A DNA stretch of 64,000 bases from Planctomycetaceae bacterium (lineage in GTDB: Bacteria; Planctomycetota; Planctomycetia; Pirellulales; Pirellulaceae): the NCBI GenBank assembly GCA_020638975.1, contig JACKHN010000034.1:1-64000 (forward strand). The letters run 5' to 3'. Positions 15,880 to 26,070 of this stretch are shown here, piece after piece; the stretch's first letter is position 1; the number at the start of each line of letters is the position of its first letter. The position numbers and the translations under genes are program-made. The notes beneath the pieces were generated by a model. The model ran no database searches and was not told the origin of the DNA. It saw nothing but the letters and a program-made list of their open reading frames with translations.

Positions 15880-17913
15880 CTAAACAGGCTTTCGCCGCTT
15901 TCCGTTGTTGTAGGGAAGACTTGGGCAGGGAATGCCCTGCATCTCGTACCACCGCCGATAGCTATACCAAACATTCCCAGAGTTAACGGCGTGGCCCTCA
16001 CGGCGAAGTTGCTTCGCCGTCTCCCGGTGACTCAACCCTTGATGGTCGATTAGCTCATGAACTCTGGGCGCGATCAGATCCAATAGCGGCGGTTCGCGAA
16101 GCCAGAGTTCCACATCGCCAAAACGACGGTCATTGCGTGATGTATGAACCACCTGCGGACTGAATACTCCTCGCACATTGGTCTGCTTCCGGCTCGGACG
16201 CTGTTCCACGCGAACGTGGACCTTTTCGCCGGTGATCGCGCGAAAGACAGCGAGCGTCTGATAAACACCGTCGTCTCCAAGCTCACCAGTTGCCGCGTCG
16301 GTCAGTAGTGTTGAAGACGTCGACATATATTTTGAAACATCGGCGGGGGACATTGTTGCCGTGACGCCGTCGACGGATTTCCGTAGGCGATCGACTTGAG
16401 CCTGAAGTTCAACACGTTCCGCCTGGGTTGCGCGAAGCCTTGCCTTCGTCTCGTCGCGATCTTCTTTCGTTCCTTCGCCAGACAGTTCAAAAAGGTCGTC
16501 AATTCTACAGTTCAATAACTTCAATCGCTTCTCTGCCGCTTTCAACTCGGCGTTCACTCCATCATCCGCCGTCATGTCCAACTCCAAACTTCTTTTAGCG
16601 ACAGCCGCCACCAACTCCGTGTCGTTCGCAATTAGCTCTACCAGCTTTCCACAAACGCCTCGAACAGCATGTTCGCGCGAGATGATCGACTTGCGATTGC
16701 AGGTGTCACCATTCTTGCATCGCATGCCTCGACCACTTGCGCCCGCCTGATGAAATCGCACTGGCTTGGACTTGTCGCCGCAGTGCGTACAAATGAAGAA
16801 CTCAGTTGTCAGATCCCATAGCCTCAGCGGTCGTCGTTTTCGGGGACCTTGGGGACCAGTTCTTTTCTGTTCGAGCAGCGATTGCAGAGCCTCGAACGTT
16901 TCATCGTCCAAGATACGCAACTCTTCGCACGTGACGGTCGTGACTTCGTCGTCGGATTGTTCAATTTGCTTGACGTAATCCAGCTTTGTTGAAAACTGAT
17001 TGCGTCGCCGACCAAACTCCCATACTCCGATCAATCGTCGATTCGACATGAGCCGACGATAGGCAGCGTAAGTCATCTTCCCGGTGGTGGATCTCGGATC
17101 GCACGGACCACCACTTTCGTTCCAATGCCGAACTCCTTCCCTGAGTGACATGCCGTCGAGCAACATCAAAGCATGTTTGCGAATAAGTTCCGCCGCGATT
17201 GGGTCAATCTCCGGCATCGTACGCGGCAAACCGCGATTCGTGGTCGGCGCATTGGCGATTTCCTTTCGTCGATAGCCAACTCCAATTGCGCCGGTGGTCC
17301 AGTTGTTCAAGTGCAAGCCCGTCAAACCCGATCGAACGTGATCCGCGATGGCATCGAGCAACAGGTCATCGAGCAAGCCGTGAATCTGCAACTGCAATTT
17401 CCATGTCTTCTTGTCGTTCGTGTCGATTCCTTGCGAAACGCTCACGGCACGCAGTCCTTCCTCCACAACCTCCTCGTTAATAAACTGATATCCCTTTCCC
17501 GCTTGCCGAAACAGTCGGCTCGCTTTGAAGACCAGCAGTACCGAAGCAAGACGCTCGCTAAGGATGTGTTTAGTTCGGTCGAGTCCTACTCGCCGCAGTC
17601 GCTTGCCTTTGACGCCTTCGTCAACGGATATCAATTCGGGTGGGACGTAAATCCCATTTCTCGCAGCCCACTGGATGCACTCACGGACCTGATCGTCGGT
17701 TGAGTGTTGAAGCTTCGTGCTAAAACGAGAGTAGATTGTGCCGATTTGAAGATCGGCTGCACGGGCCCAATCGAGCCGCGAACGAAACGACGATCCAAAG
17801 TCAAACTCGATCCCAATGTTATGAAGGGCTGCCACGCTGGTCCACCAATGACCTGCCTTCTCGGCGAGGTCAGTAGACGCGGCTCCCTCCTCGGTTGCAG
17901 GCAGTAAATTCAT
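15880..17913 (-). CDS. large serine recombinase, 677 aa
   Basis: Site-specific recombinase that would integrate and excise the element. ATG 17913 (MNLLPATEEG) is chosen because AAGGGAGA precedes it; the open frame extends further upstream without coding character. Domains: resolvase/catalytic with TIYSRFSTKLQHS (catalytic Ser about 65) and the LLVFKASRLFR core at about 120-130; recombinase domain about 200-340 (MTYAAYRRLMSNRRLIGVW); zinc ribbon with CTHCGDK and a later Cys pair; a coiled coil around ELKAAEKRLKLLNCRIDDL; a C-terminal HTH ending RWYEMQGIPCPSLP. It is intact and homologous by eye to the broken recombinase at 1154-3457. Both point the same way, which suggests two elements, or one element that swapped recombinases. 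Confidence 0.9.
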   Translation of the reverse strand: MNLLPATEEGAASTDLAEKAGHWWTSVAALHNIGIEFDFGSSFRSRLDWARAADLQIGTIYSRFSTKLQHSTDDQVRECIQWAARNGIYVPPELISVDEGVKGKRLRRVGLDRTKHILSERLASVLLVFKASRLFRQAGKGYQFINEEVVEEGLRAVSVSQGIDTNDKKTWKLQLQIHGLLDDLLLDAIADHVRSGLTGLHLNNWTTGAIGVGYRRKEIANAPTTNRGLPRTMPEIDPIAAELIRKHALMLLDGMSLREGVRHWNESGGPCDPRSTTGKMTYAAYRRLMSNRRLIGVWEFGRRRNQFSTKLDYVKQIEQSDDEVTTVTCEELRILDDETFEALQSLLEQKRTGPQGPRKRRPLRLWDLTTEFFICTHCGDKSKPVRFHQAGASGRGMRCKNGDTCNRKSIISREHAVRGVCGKLVELIANDTELVAAVAKRSLELDMTADDGVNAELKAAEKRLKLLNCRIDDLFELSGEGTKEDRDETKARLRATQAERVELQAQVDRLRKSVDGVTATMSPADVSKYMSTSSTLLTDAATGELGDDGVYQTLAVFRAITGEKVHVRVEQRPSRKQTNVRGVFSPQVVHTSRNDRRFGDVELWLREPPLLDLIAPRVHELIDHQGLSHRETAKQLRREGHAVNSGNVWYSYRRWYEMQGIPCPSLPYNNGKRRKPV

Positions 17914-18214
17914 AGAGTCTCCCTTTCGATTGTTGGCAAACATAGGGCCTGAACGGAATCGCAAAAGAAACGCTCCGTTAGAGGCGGATCGCAATGATGG
18001 ACGAGATGCGAGCAAGTGTCGGTTTGAGAAAACTAACAAATGGCGTCCTTGCCATAACTTCTCACGGTATATGGCGCATTTCTGCTGCGGATTTAGAGCA
18101 GAGCGCCGAATGCAACGCAGATTCGCCCATGGAGTTGGTTCCAAACGGGCGTTACAACAGCTAACCCGATTCCATCATGTATATATGACGCGAAAACGGG
18201 CTCAATTTAGGTAG
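17914..18214. other. gap between recombinase and integrase
   Basis: This is 300 bases with a ribosome site for the recombinase at its left edge. No convincing gene. An attachment site could be here, but no matching repeat was found elsewhere in the window. Confidence 0.4.
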
Positions 18215-18246
18215 GCGTGAGCCAACACTCGCATGTTGGCCCACGC
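18215..18246 (-). terminator. hairpin downstream of the integrase
   Basis: GCGTGAGCCAACA and TGTTGGCCCACGC pair over 13 bases with one mismatch around CTCGCA. It lies 30 bases past the integrase stop. The T-run is weak (CTAAATTG on the minus strand), so it may act as a terminator or as part of a recombination site. Confidence 0.5.
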
Positions 18247-18276
18247 TTCGAGTAGTCCACATGACTCGCCTTGCGT

Positions 18277-19425
<1,149 letters not shown>

Positions 19426-19503
19426 TTTCAATTGACCTTTTCGTGTTATCCCAGTTGCCGCCGGGAATTGACTTGTGAAATGAAACAGATGACACTGTGG
19501 TTG

Positions 19504-19521
19504 GGAACCGTATTCGGTTCC
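19504..19521. repeat. small hairpin at the island edge
   Basis: GGAACCG-TATT-CGGTTCC is a perfect 7-bp stem upstream of a strong terminator and next to the integrase start. It could be an integrase arm or core site, or simply part of the terminator region. Confidence 0.35.
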
Positions 19522-19527
19522 TTGCCG

Positions 19528-19574
19528 CCAAGGGATCGATTTACGGGTTGCCGCCCGTGATCCCTTGGTTTTTT
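19528..19574 (+). terminator. strong intrinsic terminator at the right island boundary
   Basis: CCAAGGGATC and GATCCCTTGG form a perfect 10-bp outer stem, with an inner ACGGG/CCCGT stem, followed by TTTTTT on the plus strand. No plus-strand gene lies shortly upstream within the island, so it may belong to a host gene cut off by insertion, or insulate the sulfatase gene. Confidence 0.6.
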
Positions 19575-19654
19575 AATGCGCGGGAATCCACAGTGGTGGT
19601 CCGCGAGTTCGATACGAGTGTCTTACACCCGCCATCCGAAGAAGGGGAATCAAC

Positions 19655-21517
19655 ATGTTCAAGTTCCTTGCCGAGACGCTGCCGTTAGGCAGAGGAACAT
19701 TCGATTGCCGCCGAACATTCCCACGTCAGTTGCTACACAGAATAACTACACTCGCCACGACAGCGATCGCATTAATCTTCGCGCAAACTCTTTATATACC
19801 GTTACTAAAGGCCAAGTCAAGCGAACGTCCGAACATCGTTTTGGTACTGACCGACGATCAAGGCTGGGGCGACTTGAGCTTGAACGGCAACACAAATCTG
19901 AGCACGCCGAATATCGATTCGCTGGCTCGCGATGGTGCGAGCTTTGACCGCTTTTATGTTTGCCCTGTCTGTTCGCCGACACGAGCTGAGTTCCTCACGG
20001 GACGTTACCATCCGCGCAGCGGTGTCTACAGCACGTCTGCCGGTGGCGAGCGAATGAACCTGGACGAGATGACGATCGGCGACACCTTCAAAGCGGCGGG
20101 TTATGCCACCGGAGCCTTCGGCAAGTGGCATAACGGCATGCAGTATCCGTATCATCCCAATGGGCGCGGCTTCGATGAGTACTACGGTTTCTGTAGCGGG
20201 CACTGGGGCGACTACTTTAGTCCGCCGCTCGAACACAACGGTCAACTCGTGCAAGGTGAAGGTTTCATCATTGACGATCTGACTGACAAAGCGATGGCGT
20301 TCATGGAGGCGAATAAGGACAAGCCCTTCTTCGCCTACCTCCCTTACAACACGCCTCACTCGCCGATGCAAGTTCCCGATCGCTTCTGGGACAAGTTCAA
20401 AGACAAGAAACTCGCGATGCACAATCGTGATCCCGAACGTGAAGACATCGGGCACGTCCGCTGTGCGTTGGCAATGTGCGAGAACATCGATTGGAACGTC
20501 GGTCGAATTCTTGAGAAGCTCGATGATCTGAGTATCGCAGAAAATACGATCGTCGTTTACTTCTGTGACAACGGACCAAACGGCGTGCGATGGAACGGTG
20601 GCATGAAAGGCCGAAAAGGCTCGACCGACGAAGGAGGCGTCCGCTCGCCTCTACTGATTCGTTGGCCCGGTCACATACCAGACGGCACGAAGGTCCGCGA
20701 AATTGCTGCGGCCATTGACCTGCTACCGACGTTAGCGGAACTTGCTGATGTTCCACTTGTCAGCCAAAAGGCACTCGACGGCACAAGTCTCAAGATGCTA
20801 TTGGCTGCGCCGGACGCCTATTTGTGGCCCAATCGAATGATTGTTTCGCACTGGAACAAGAAAGTCAGCGTTCGCGATGCGCGCTATCGGCTTGATCATG
20901 AGGGGAAACTATTCGACATCCGTAGTGACCCAGGCCAGAACAAAGACGTTGCGGCGAAATATCCCGAGATTGCCGCCAAACTCTCGAAAGAGGCCGAAAC
21001 GTTCCGGAAGGAAGTCCTCGCCGGTTACGACGATGACAACCGTCCCTTCCTGATCGGGCATGCCGATTATCCGTACACGCAGATTCCCGCTCGCGATGGA
21101 ACAGCACACGGCACGATCAAACGCTCGAATCGCTTCCCGAATTGTTCGTTCTTTACAAATTGGACGAGCCTTGACGACAAGATTACCTGGGATGCTGAAG
21201 TCGGAGCGACGGGAAACTACCAAGTGGAGCTTCACTACGCCTGTCCAGCAGCCGACATTGGTGCGGCCATCGAGTTGACGTTCAACGACAGCAAGCTGCA
21301 CAGTCGAATCACCGAAGCCCATGATCCGCCACTACGCGGTGGCGAGAACGATCGCGTTGAGCGTCAAGAGTCGTACGTCAAGGATTTCAAATCAATGTCG
21401 CTTGGCACGATCCGTTTGGAGAAGGGCAAGGGGACGCTCACGCTTCAAGCGACTGAGATGCCGGGCAAGCAAGTGATGGAGTTCCGTTTGTTGATGCTCA
21501 CACGAGTTGAAGAGTAA
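19655..21517 (+). CDS. secreted sulfatase with C-terminal extension, 620 aa
   Basis: Hydrolyses sulfate esters, probably of algal or other polysaccharides, outside the cytoplasm. Residues 27-52 form a signal or anchor segment (LATTAIALIFAQTLYIPLL). The catalytic domain begins ERPNIVLVLTDDQGWGD with the metal Asp pair; the formylglycine signature is CSPTR at 106-110 followed by AEFLTGR; GKWHNG and DNGPNG supply further active-site residues. A Cys-type sulfatase needs a formylglycine-generating enzyme, not seen in this window. Residues after about 480 form an extra beta-rich domain (ITWDAEVGATGNYQVELHY) that looks like a carbohydrate-binding module. It is followed 41 bases later by the dimethylformamidase-like gene, probably one operon. 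Confidence 0.9.
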   Translation: MFKFLAETLPLGRGTFDCRRTFPRQLLHRITTLATTAIALIFAQTLYIPLLKAKSSERPNIVLVLTDDQGWGDLSLNGNTNLSTPNIDSLARDGASFDRFYVCPVCSPTRAEFLTGRYHPRSGVYSTSAGGERMNLDEMTIGDTFKAAGYATGAFGKWHNGMQYPYHPNGRGFDEYYGFCSGHWGDYFSPPLEHNGQLVQGEGFIIDDLTDKAMAFMEANKDKPFFAYLPYNTPHSPMQVPDRFWDKFKDKKLAMHNRDPEREDIGHVRCALAMCENIDWNVGRILEKLDDLSIAENTIVVYFCDNGPNGVRWNGGMKGRKGSTDEGGVRSPLLIRWPGHIPDGTKVREIAAAIDLLPTLAELADVPLVSQKALDGTSLKMLLAAPDAYLWPNRMIVSHWNKKVSVRDARYRLDHEGKLFDIRSDPGQNKDVAAKYPEIAAKLSKEAETFRKEVLAGYDDDNRPFLIGHADYPYTQIPARDGTAHGTIKRSNRFPNCSFFTNWTSLDDKITWDAEVGATGNYQVELHYACPAADIGAAIELTFNDSKLHSRITEAHDPPLRGGENDRVERQESYVKDFKSMSLGTIRLEKGKGTLTLQATEMPGKQVMEFRLLMLTRVEE

Positions 21518-21558
21518 GATTTCCGACGATTTCACATTCACGTAAGAGGTCATTGTTC

Positions 21559-22977
21559 ATGAAAACGCAGGGTCAAGCGATCTGTCTATTGCTCTGTTTC
21601 ACGGCATTACCACTCATCGCGCAACAGCCCGAACCGCGGCCGTTGTTCGTCGAAGGCTATACCGATCAATTGAGCTATGTGCCCGGCGAAGAAATCGCGT
21701 TTCACTTGTCGACGACGGCCGGCAGTGCGTCCATGACGATCGAGCGTGTTGGCGGGAGCAACGAAACGGTTTGGGAAAAGAAGGACATCGCGGGCGCTGA
21801 GCATCCGGTTCCGGCCAACGCTTCGTCGCACGGCTGCAACTGGCCGGAGACGTTTCGCTTGCAGATCCCGGCCGATTGGCGAAGCGGCTATTATCACGCA
21901 ACGCTCCGCGTCGAAGATCGTGGCGGCGAGTTTATCCAGCGAAACACTCGCACGGCAACAAGCTCATTGTTTTTTGTTGTGCGATCGGCCCAGCCCGGCA
22001 CCAACTCGAAGATCCTTCTGCAACTGTCGACCAATACTTACAACGCCTATACGAACTGGGGAGGTCACAGCCTCTACGCGTATCACGGGCGTAACAAGTT
22101 GCAAGGGAGTCGTGTCTCGTTCAACCGACCACTCAGTAGCCAGTTCTATAACTGGGAAGTCCACTTTGCGAAGTGGGCGGAACTGAACGGCATCGCGATC
22201 GACTACGCCGTCAATAGTGACTTGGAGTTCCATCCCGAGATGCTCGCTAACTATCGACTCGTATTAAGTGTTGGACACGACGAGTACTGGTCATCGCCAA
22301 TGCGAGACAACCTCGAGAAATTTATTGCGGACGGCGGAAACGTCGCGTTCTTTAGCGGCAATACTTGTTGCTGGCAGGTTCGTAGCGAGGACGAAGGTCG
22401 CTCGCTCACTTGCTTTAAGCAGTGGTACAACGTCGACCCGATCTATCGCGAAGGCGATCAGAAGCTGTTGAGCACGGCCTGGAGCCACCACTTGATTGGT
22501 CGTCCGGAGAATCAGTTGACGGGCGTTGGCTTCTTGTTTGGCGGCTATCACCGTAGTCACGGGCAGTTCATGGATGGGAAAGCGTCGTTCGAGGTGCATC
22601 GCCCCGATCACTGGATCTTCGCGGGGACAGATCTCAAACGAGGCGACCAATTTGGAGGGAACGACACGATCGTCGGATACGAGTGCGACGGCTGCGAACT
22701 GACGATCGAAGAAGGTTTGCCCGTGCCAACTTATCGCGACGGCACACCGAAGAGTTTCACGATTCTCGGTACATGTCCCGCTCGCTGGGCCCCCGGTGAT
22801 AGTGTGTGGTACGAAGAGTTTCCCAAGGATCGAATCGGCAATGCGGTAATGGGAGTCTATACCCAGGGCGGCACCGTCTTTACCGCGGGCACGACCGATT
22901 GGGCTCACGGTCTGCGAGGCAACGATCCGGCAGTCGTCCGCATCACGAAGAACATTATCGATCGACTCTCCAAGTAG
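21559..22977 (+). CDS. secreted protein with N,N-dimethylformamidase large-subunit-like domain, 472 aa
   Basis: ATG 21559 is chosen over TTG 21553 since the signal peptide starts there (MKTQGQAICLLLCFTALPLIAQQ). After a beta-sandwich stretch (residues 30-140, GYTDQLSYVPGEEIAFHLST) the protein shows the dimethylformamidase large-subunit-like domain: YNAYTNWGGHSLYAY, SVGHDEYWS, VAFFSGNTCCWQVR, and TDWAHGL near the end. The true substrate of planctomycete homologues is unknown; amidase activity on amino-sugars or similar would fit next to a sulfatase but is inference. Length is normal for the domain plus one N-terminal module. Confidence 0.8.
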   Translation: MKTQGQAICLLLCFTALPLIAQQPEPRPLFVEGYTDQLSYVPGEEIAFHLSTTAGSASMTIERVGGSNETVWEKKDIAGAEHPVPANASSHGCNWPETFRLQIPADWRSGYYHATLRVEDRGGEFIQRNTRTATSSLFFVVRSAQPGTNSKILLQLSTNTYNAYTNWGGHSLYAYHGRNKLQGSRVSFNRPLSSQFYNWEVHFAKWAELNGIAIDYAVNSDLEFHPEMLANYRLVLSVGHDEYWSSPMRDNLEKFIADGGNVAFFSGNTCCWQVRSEDEGRSLTCFKQWYNVDPIYREGDQKLLSTAWSHHLIGRPENQLTGVGFLFGGYHRSHGQFMDGKASFEVHRPDHWIFAGTDLKRGDQFGGNDTIVGYECDGCELTIEEGLPVPTYRDGTPKSFTILGTCPARWAPGDSVWYEEFPKDRIGNAVMGVYTQGGTVFTAGTTDWAHGLRGNDPAVVRITKNIIDRLSK

Positions 22978-23001
22978 CCGACGGCCACTTGGCCGCGTAA
23001 T

Positions 23002-24669
23002 CTAATGACGTCCGAAGCAGACGATGCAGAGATCGTCTTGCTGTTGCGTCTCGTTGATGAACGTCTCTAGTTGGTCAACGACGTTCGTAACGACGTCCGT
23101 CGGCGTCAATCCTCTGCTTACGAGACTGGCAACGTGGCTGTCTCCAAAAGCTTCAGCCGCAGCATTCTCGGCTTCGGATACGCCGTCGGTATACAGGAAC
23201 AGCAGTTCGCCTGGCTCCAACTGAAACGAGTGTGACTGATAGGCTGTCTTCTTCGATGTTCCCAAGGGAGGTCCGAACCCGGCCCTTCCGGGCAGGTCGA
23301 TCGAACCATCTGCACGTCGTAGTACCGGTGGCACGTGACCAGCGGACGCGAGCGTTACGAGATGTTCGCGGGGATCGAGAACGACCATCAGCAAAGTAAT
23401 GAAACGGCCCAATCGCGTCGAGCGGCAAGTGATGCCGTTCAATACATCGATAACCGTTGCGGGATCGTGCAGCGATGCTGCGAGGAACCGAGTCTCGGCG
23501 AGAACTTTTGACATGACCAACGCTGCGGGAACGCCGTGACCGACCACGTCGCCAATCACAATTCCGATGCGGCCATCGGGCAGGGGGATGTAGTCGTAGA
23601 AGTCTCCCCCCACTTGCTCGGCCGGTTCGTAGTAATCAGAGAACTCGTAACCAGACACGCTAGGACGATGTTCGGGTAAACTGTTTCTCTGAACTTCGGC
23701 TGCGAGCATCAAGTCACGTTCCAACGTGCGCGTTCGCAACTCCGTCTCGTGCAAGTTTGCGACCGTGATTGCCAGCGATGTTTGAGTCGCCATCGCGACC
23801 AGAACTCGCAGATCCTCGTGCCCAAAAGCTCTTCGTCCGTTGCTGGTATCCAGTTGGACGACTCCTAATGCGTTTCCGTTTCGATCGATGAGCGGAGCGC
23901 ACATCACGGACTTGAGCCGAAAATCCGCTAGGCTCTGGCTGGTCGAGAACCGCGAGTCCGTGGAGGCGTTGCTTGTTACGATCGCGTCGCCTGACTGCAT
24001 CACTTTGTTGATCACTGCACGACTGACTCGCAACTCGCCCTTTCGCACCTTCACCCAACCGGGTTTCAACTCTCCGTCCGAGTCCTTCAGGATGATGCAA
24101 CCTCGTTGGGACTGAGGCAACATCTTGAAGAGTGACTCAAGTACTTGCGGCAACAGTTTATCAAGCGACAGAAACTGTCCGAGAGATTGTGTTACTTCGA
24201 TGAGGGCGTCGAATCTTGAATCGGTTGCCGTTGAATAGCTACCCGTGTCGCTGCCGCTCGAACTAGCAATCTTAAGATAGGTCCCGGTGTCGTCCGTCGA
24301 TTCGTCGAGGGCATCCTCGTCGATGATGCCGCGTTGATCGGGGAGCAACTGCGCGCTGCGTGAACCATCGAACGGCGTCAGTGATTCGTGGAACAAGAAT
24401 TCGAACTGGCTCACGCGAATACTGTCGCCATCTTGTAAGCGGACTCGCGACTGAATGACCTTGTTGTTGACGACTGTTCCGTTGGAGCTATTCAAATCCT
24501 CGACGTAATAATCGCGTCCCACCAGCAGGATCCTGGCGTGCTGCCGACTGACGGAGTCAGCGTCGACGACGACGTCGCAATTAGGTTGTCGCCCTAATAC
24601 ACACCGCTTGCTCGATAGCGGAATCGTGCGTTTGGGAGCAGCACCGGCAGAAGTTTCCAGATACGCCAT
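23002..24669 (-). CDS. FHA-GAF-SpoIIE (PP2C-type) phosphatase, 555 aa
   Basis: A signalling phosphatase. Residues 1-95 form an FHA phosphothreonine-binding domain (LGRQPNCDVVVDADSVSRQHA, then LNSSNGT). Residues about 145-305 are a GAF sensor domain (VMCAPLIDRNGNALGVVQLD). Residues about 330-553 form the SpoIIE/RsbU-type PP2C catalytic domain, with the metal-binding GGDFYDY, IGDVVGHG and FLYTDGVSEAEN. It probably dephosphorylates an anti-sigma antagonist or other Ser/Thr phosphoprotein; the FHA domain and the two Ser/Thr kinases nearby point to a shared phosphorylation circuit. No membrane segment. It converges with the preceding gene, 24 bases apart. Confidence 0.9.
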   Translation of the reverse strand: MAYLETSAGAAPKRTIPLSSKRCVLGRQPNCDVVVDADSVSRQHARILLVGRDYYVEDLNSSNGTVVNNKVIQSRVRLQDGDSIRVSQFEFLFHESLTPFDGSRSAQLLPDQRGIIDEDALDESTDDTGTYLKIASSSGSDTGSYSTATDSRFDALIEVTQSLGQFLSLDKLLPQVLESLFKMLPQSQRGCIILKDSDGELKPGWVKVRKGELRVSRAVINKVMQSGDAIVTSNASTDSRFSTSQSLADFRLKSVMCAPLIDRNGNALGVVQLDTSNGRRAFGHEDLRVLVAMATQTSLAITVANLHETELRTRTLERDLMLAAEVQRNSLPEHRPSVSGYEFSDYYEPAEQVGGDFYDYIPLPDGRIGIVIGDVVGHGVPAALVMSKVLAETRFLAASLHDPATVIDVLNGITCRSTRLGRFITLLMVVLDPREHLVTLASAGHVPPVLRRADGSIDLPGRAGFGPPLGTSKKTAYQSHSFQLEPGELLFLYTDGVSEAENAAAEAFGDSHVASLVSRGLTPTDVVTNVVDQLETFINETQQQDDLCIVCFGRH

Positions 24670-24841
24670 ACGGAAAGTCGACGAAATGGTTCGAGGAGAA
24701 TAGTCGCGGGACTGATTGTAAACCAGAATCGCCCACGCAACACCTAGACATCGCCAAGTTCAGAGACTCGATTAAGATAGAGGCTCTGAGGATTCTGGAT
24801 GTGTTTCATCCCTCGCCGCAAACCTCCTTCGATAAATTGCT

Positions 24842-25633
24842 ATGCAACCGAATTCCGTGACAGAAACCAGTTTGCGTCGAGTGTTCAACGAGGGTTTTGG
24901 GGCGCGAGACGTTGCCGAGTCGCTAGTGTCGTTTGACTTCTCGACACCGGCGGACGACCTGTTAAGCCTGATGAACGAGCGAGATTTTGACGTCGTGGGA
25001 ATCCGCCGGGACGGATACGTCTGTGGCTATATCAATCGGGAGACAGCGTTTGACGAATTTGGCGGTCACAATCTGCAGTCAATCGAGGAATCACAGATTA
25101 TTTTTGGTTCGACATCGCTGACAGAGGTCGTGCTGGGACTGCGAGACAAACGCCGGCTATTCGTTTCCGCATTCGGAGCGGTTGCGGGAATCGTCACTCG
25201 TGAAGATCTCGAGAAGCCGCCTTTGCGGATGTGGCTGTTCGGCATGATCACGCTCATCGAAATGCGATTCCGGCACATGATCGAACGTTTCAGCACGGGC
25301 AAGCCGTGGCAATCCTTCGTGTCGGAGGGACGGCTCGCCAAGGCCGCTCTTGTGCAAGCCGAACGCGCGCGACGCAATCAGCACGTCGAGCTGCTTGACT
25401 GTTTGCAGTTCTCGGACATCGGGCAGATCCTCGGGCGCAACGAAGAACTACGCAGTATGACACGACTTAAGTCCCGCCGCGAAGTCGAGGCGATCGTCAA
25501 AGGGTTGGAACGCCTGCGAAACAACTTGGCTCACTCGCAAGACATCATCGTGTCAGACTGGGACGTAATCGTCCTGCTCGCCGAGAACTTGGATACCATT
25601 TTGGCTGGCCCACCTGGCTTGCAGGCAAGTTAG
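24842..25633 (+). CDS. CBS-pair protein with C-terminal HEPN-like domain, 263 aa
   Basis: Residues 25-130 look like a CBS pair, which binds adenine nucleotides: FDVVGIRRDGYVCGYINRE and FVSAFGAVAGIVTREDL are typical strand-turn-strand ends. Residues 135-255 are all helix and carry LRNNLAHSQ, matching the R-x4-H motif of HEPN domains, many of which are RNases in toxin and defence systems; others are only scaffolds. A nucleotide-sensing HEPN protein could be a regulated RNase. It stands alone between the phosphatase (divergent) and the WD40 kinase, with no antitoxin-like partner. The HEPN call is moderate. Confidence 0.7.
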   Translation: MQPNSVTETSLRRVFNEGFGARDVAESLVSFDFSTPADDLLSLMNERDFDVVGIRRDGYVCGYINRETAFDEFGGHNLQSIEESQIIFGSTSLTEVVLGLRDKRRLFVSAFGAVAGIVTREDLEKPPLRMWLFGMITLIEMRFRHMIERFSTGKPWQSFVSEGRLAKAALVQAERARRNQHVELLDCLQFSDIGQILGRNEELRSMTRLKSRREVEAIVKGLERLRNNLAHSQDIIVSDWDVIVLLAENLDTILAGPPGLQAS

Positions 25634-26070
25634 AATTTGTTCGATTCATAGGTGTTCTAGCGAACCGCCTCAAGAGTTTTGGCGAGGTCCGCGATTTCGG
25701 AAATCTTGGCAACTCTCGCTACGTCCACAGCGAACGGCTATAGCTCGCACGATTCTTTGCATCAAAGGTCGCGAGGCATGCATCGTCCCGTGACACGGTC
25801 GACGGGTGTTTGATGTATGGCGAGTCGGCGTCGTTGAACCTCGGTTCGCTCATTTTGTTGACAGGCCCATTTGGCGTGCTAAGTTGGACTCCCACTTGTA
25901 GTGAGCCACTAAGATCGGGCCACGGCGATCGCGTTCTAGCACGGGCTCGTCTTCGGTAGGTGGCGTTCAGAATTGACGGGAGGCACAACCACACAAACGG
26001 CTCGCTATTGAAGCGGCGCGTCGTCACCGACAAGAAAGTTTCGCATTACTTTTTTGGACAAAGCAAGACT
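25634..26070. other. gap upstream of the WD40 kinase
   Basis: No supported gene. The kinase frame stays open back to a GTG at 25960, so part of this gap could be coding if that start is used. Confidence 0.4.

Noticed and set aside
15713..15952. 79-codon minus frame between the recombinase and DUF1257
   Set aside because: Part overlaps the recombinase end; the middle looks natural, but there is no good start, so it is only mentioned under the 64-aa ORF.
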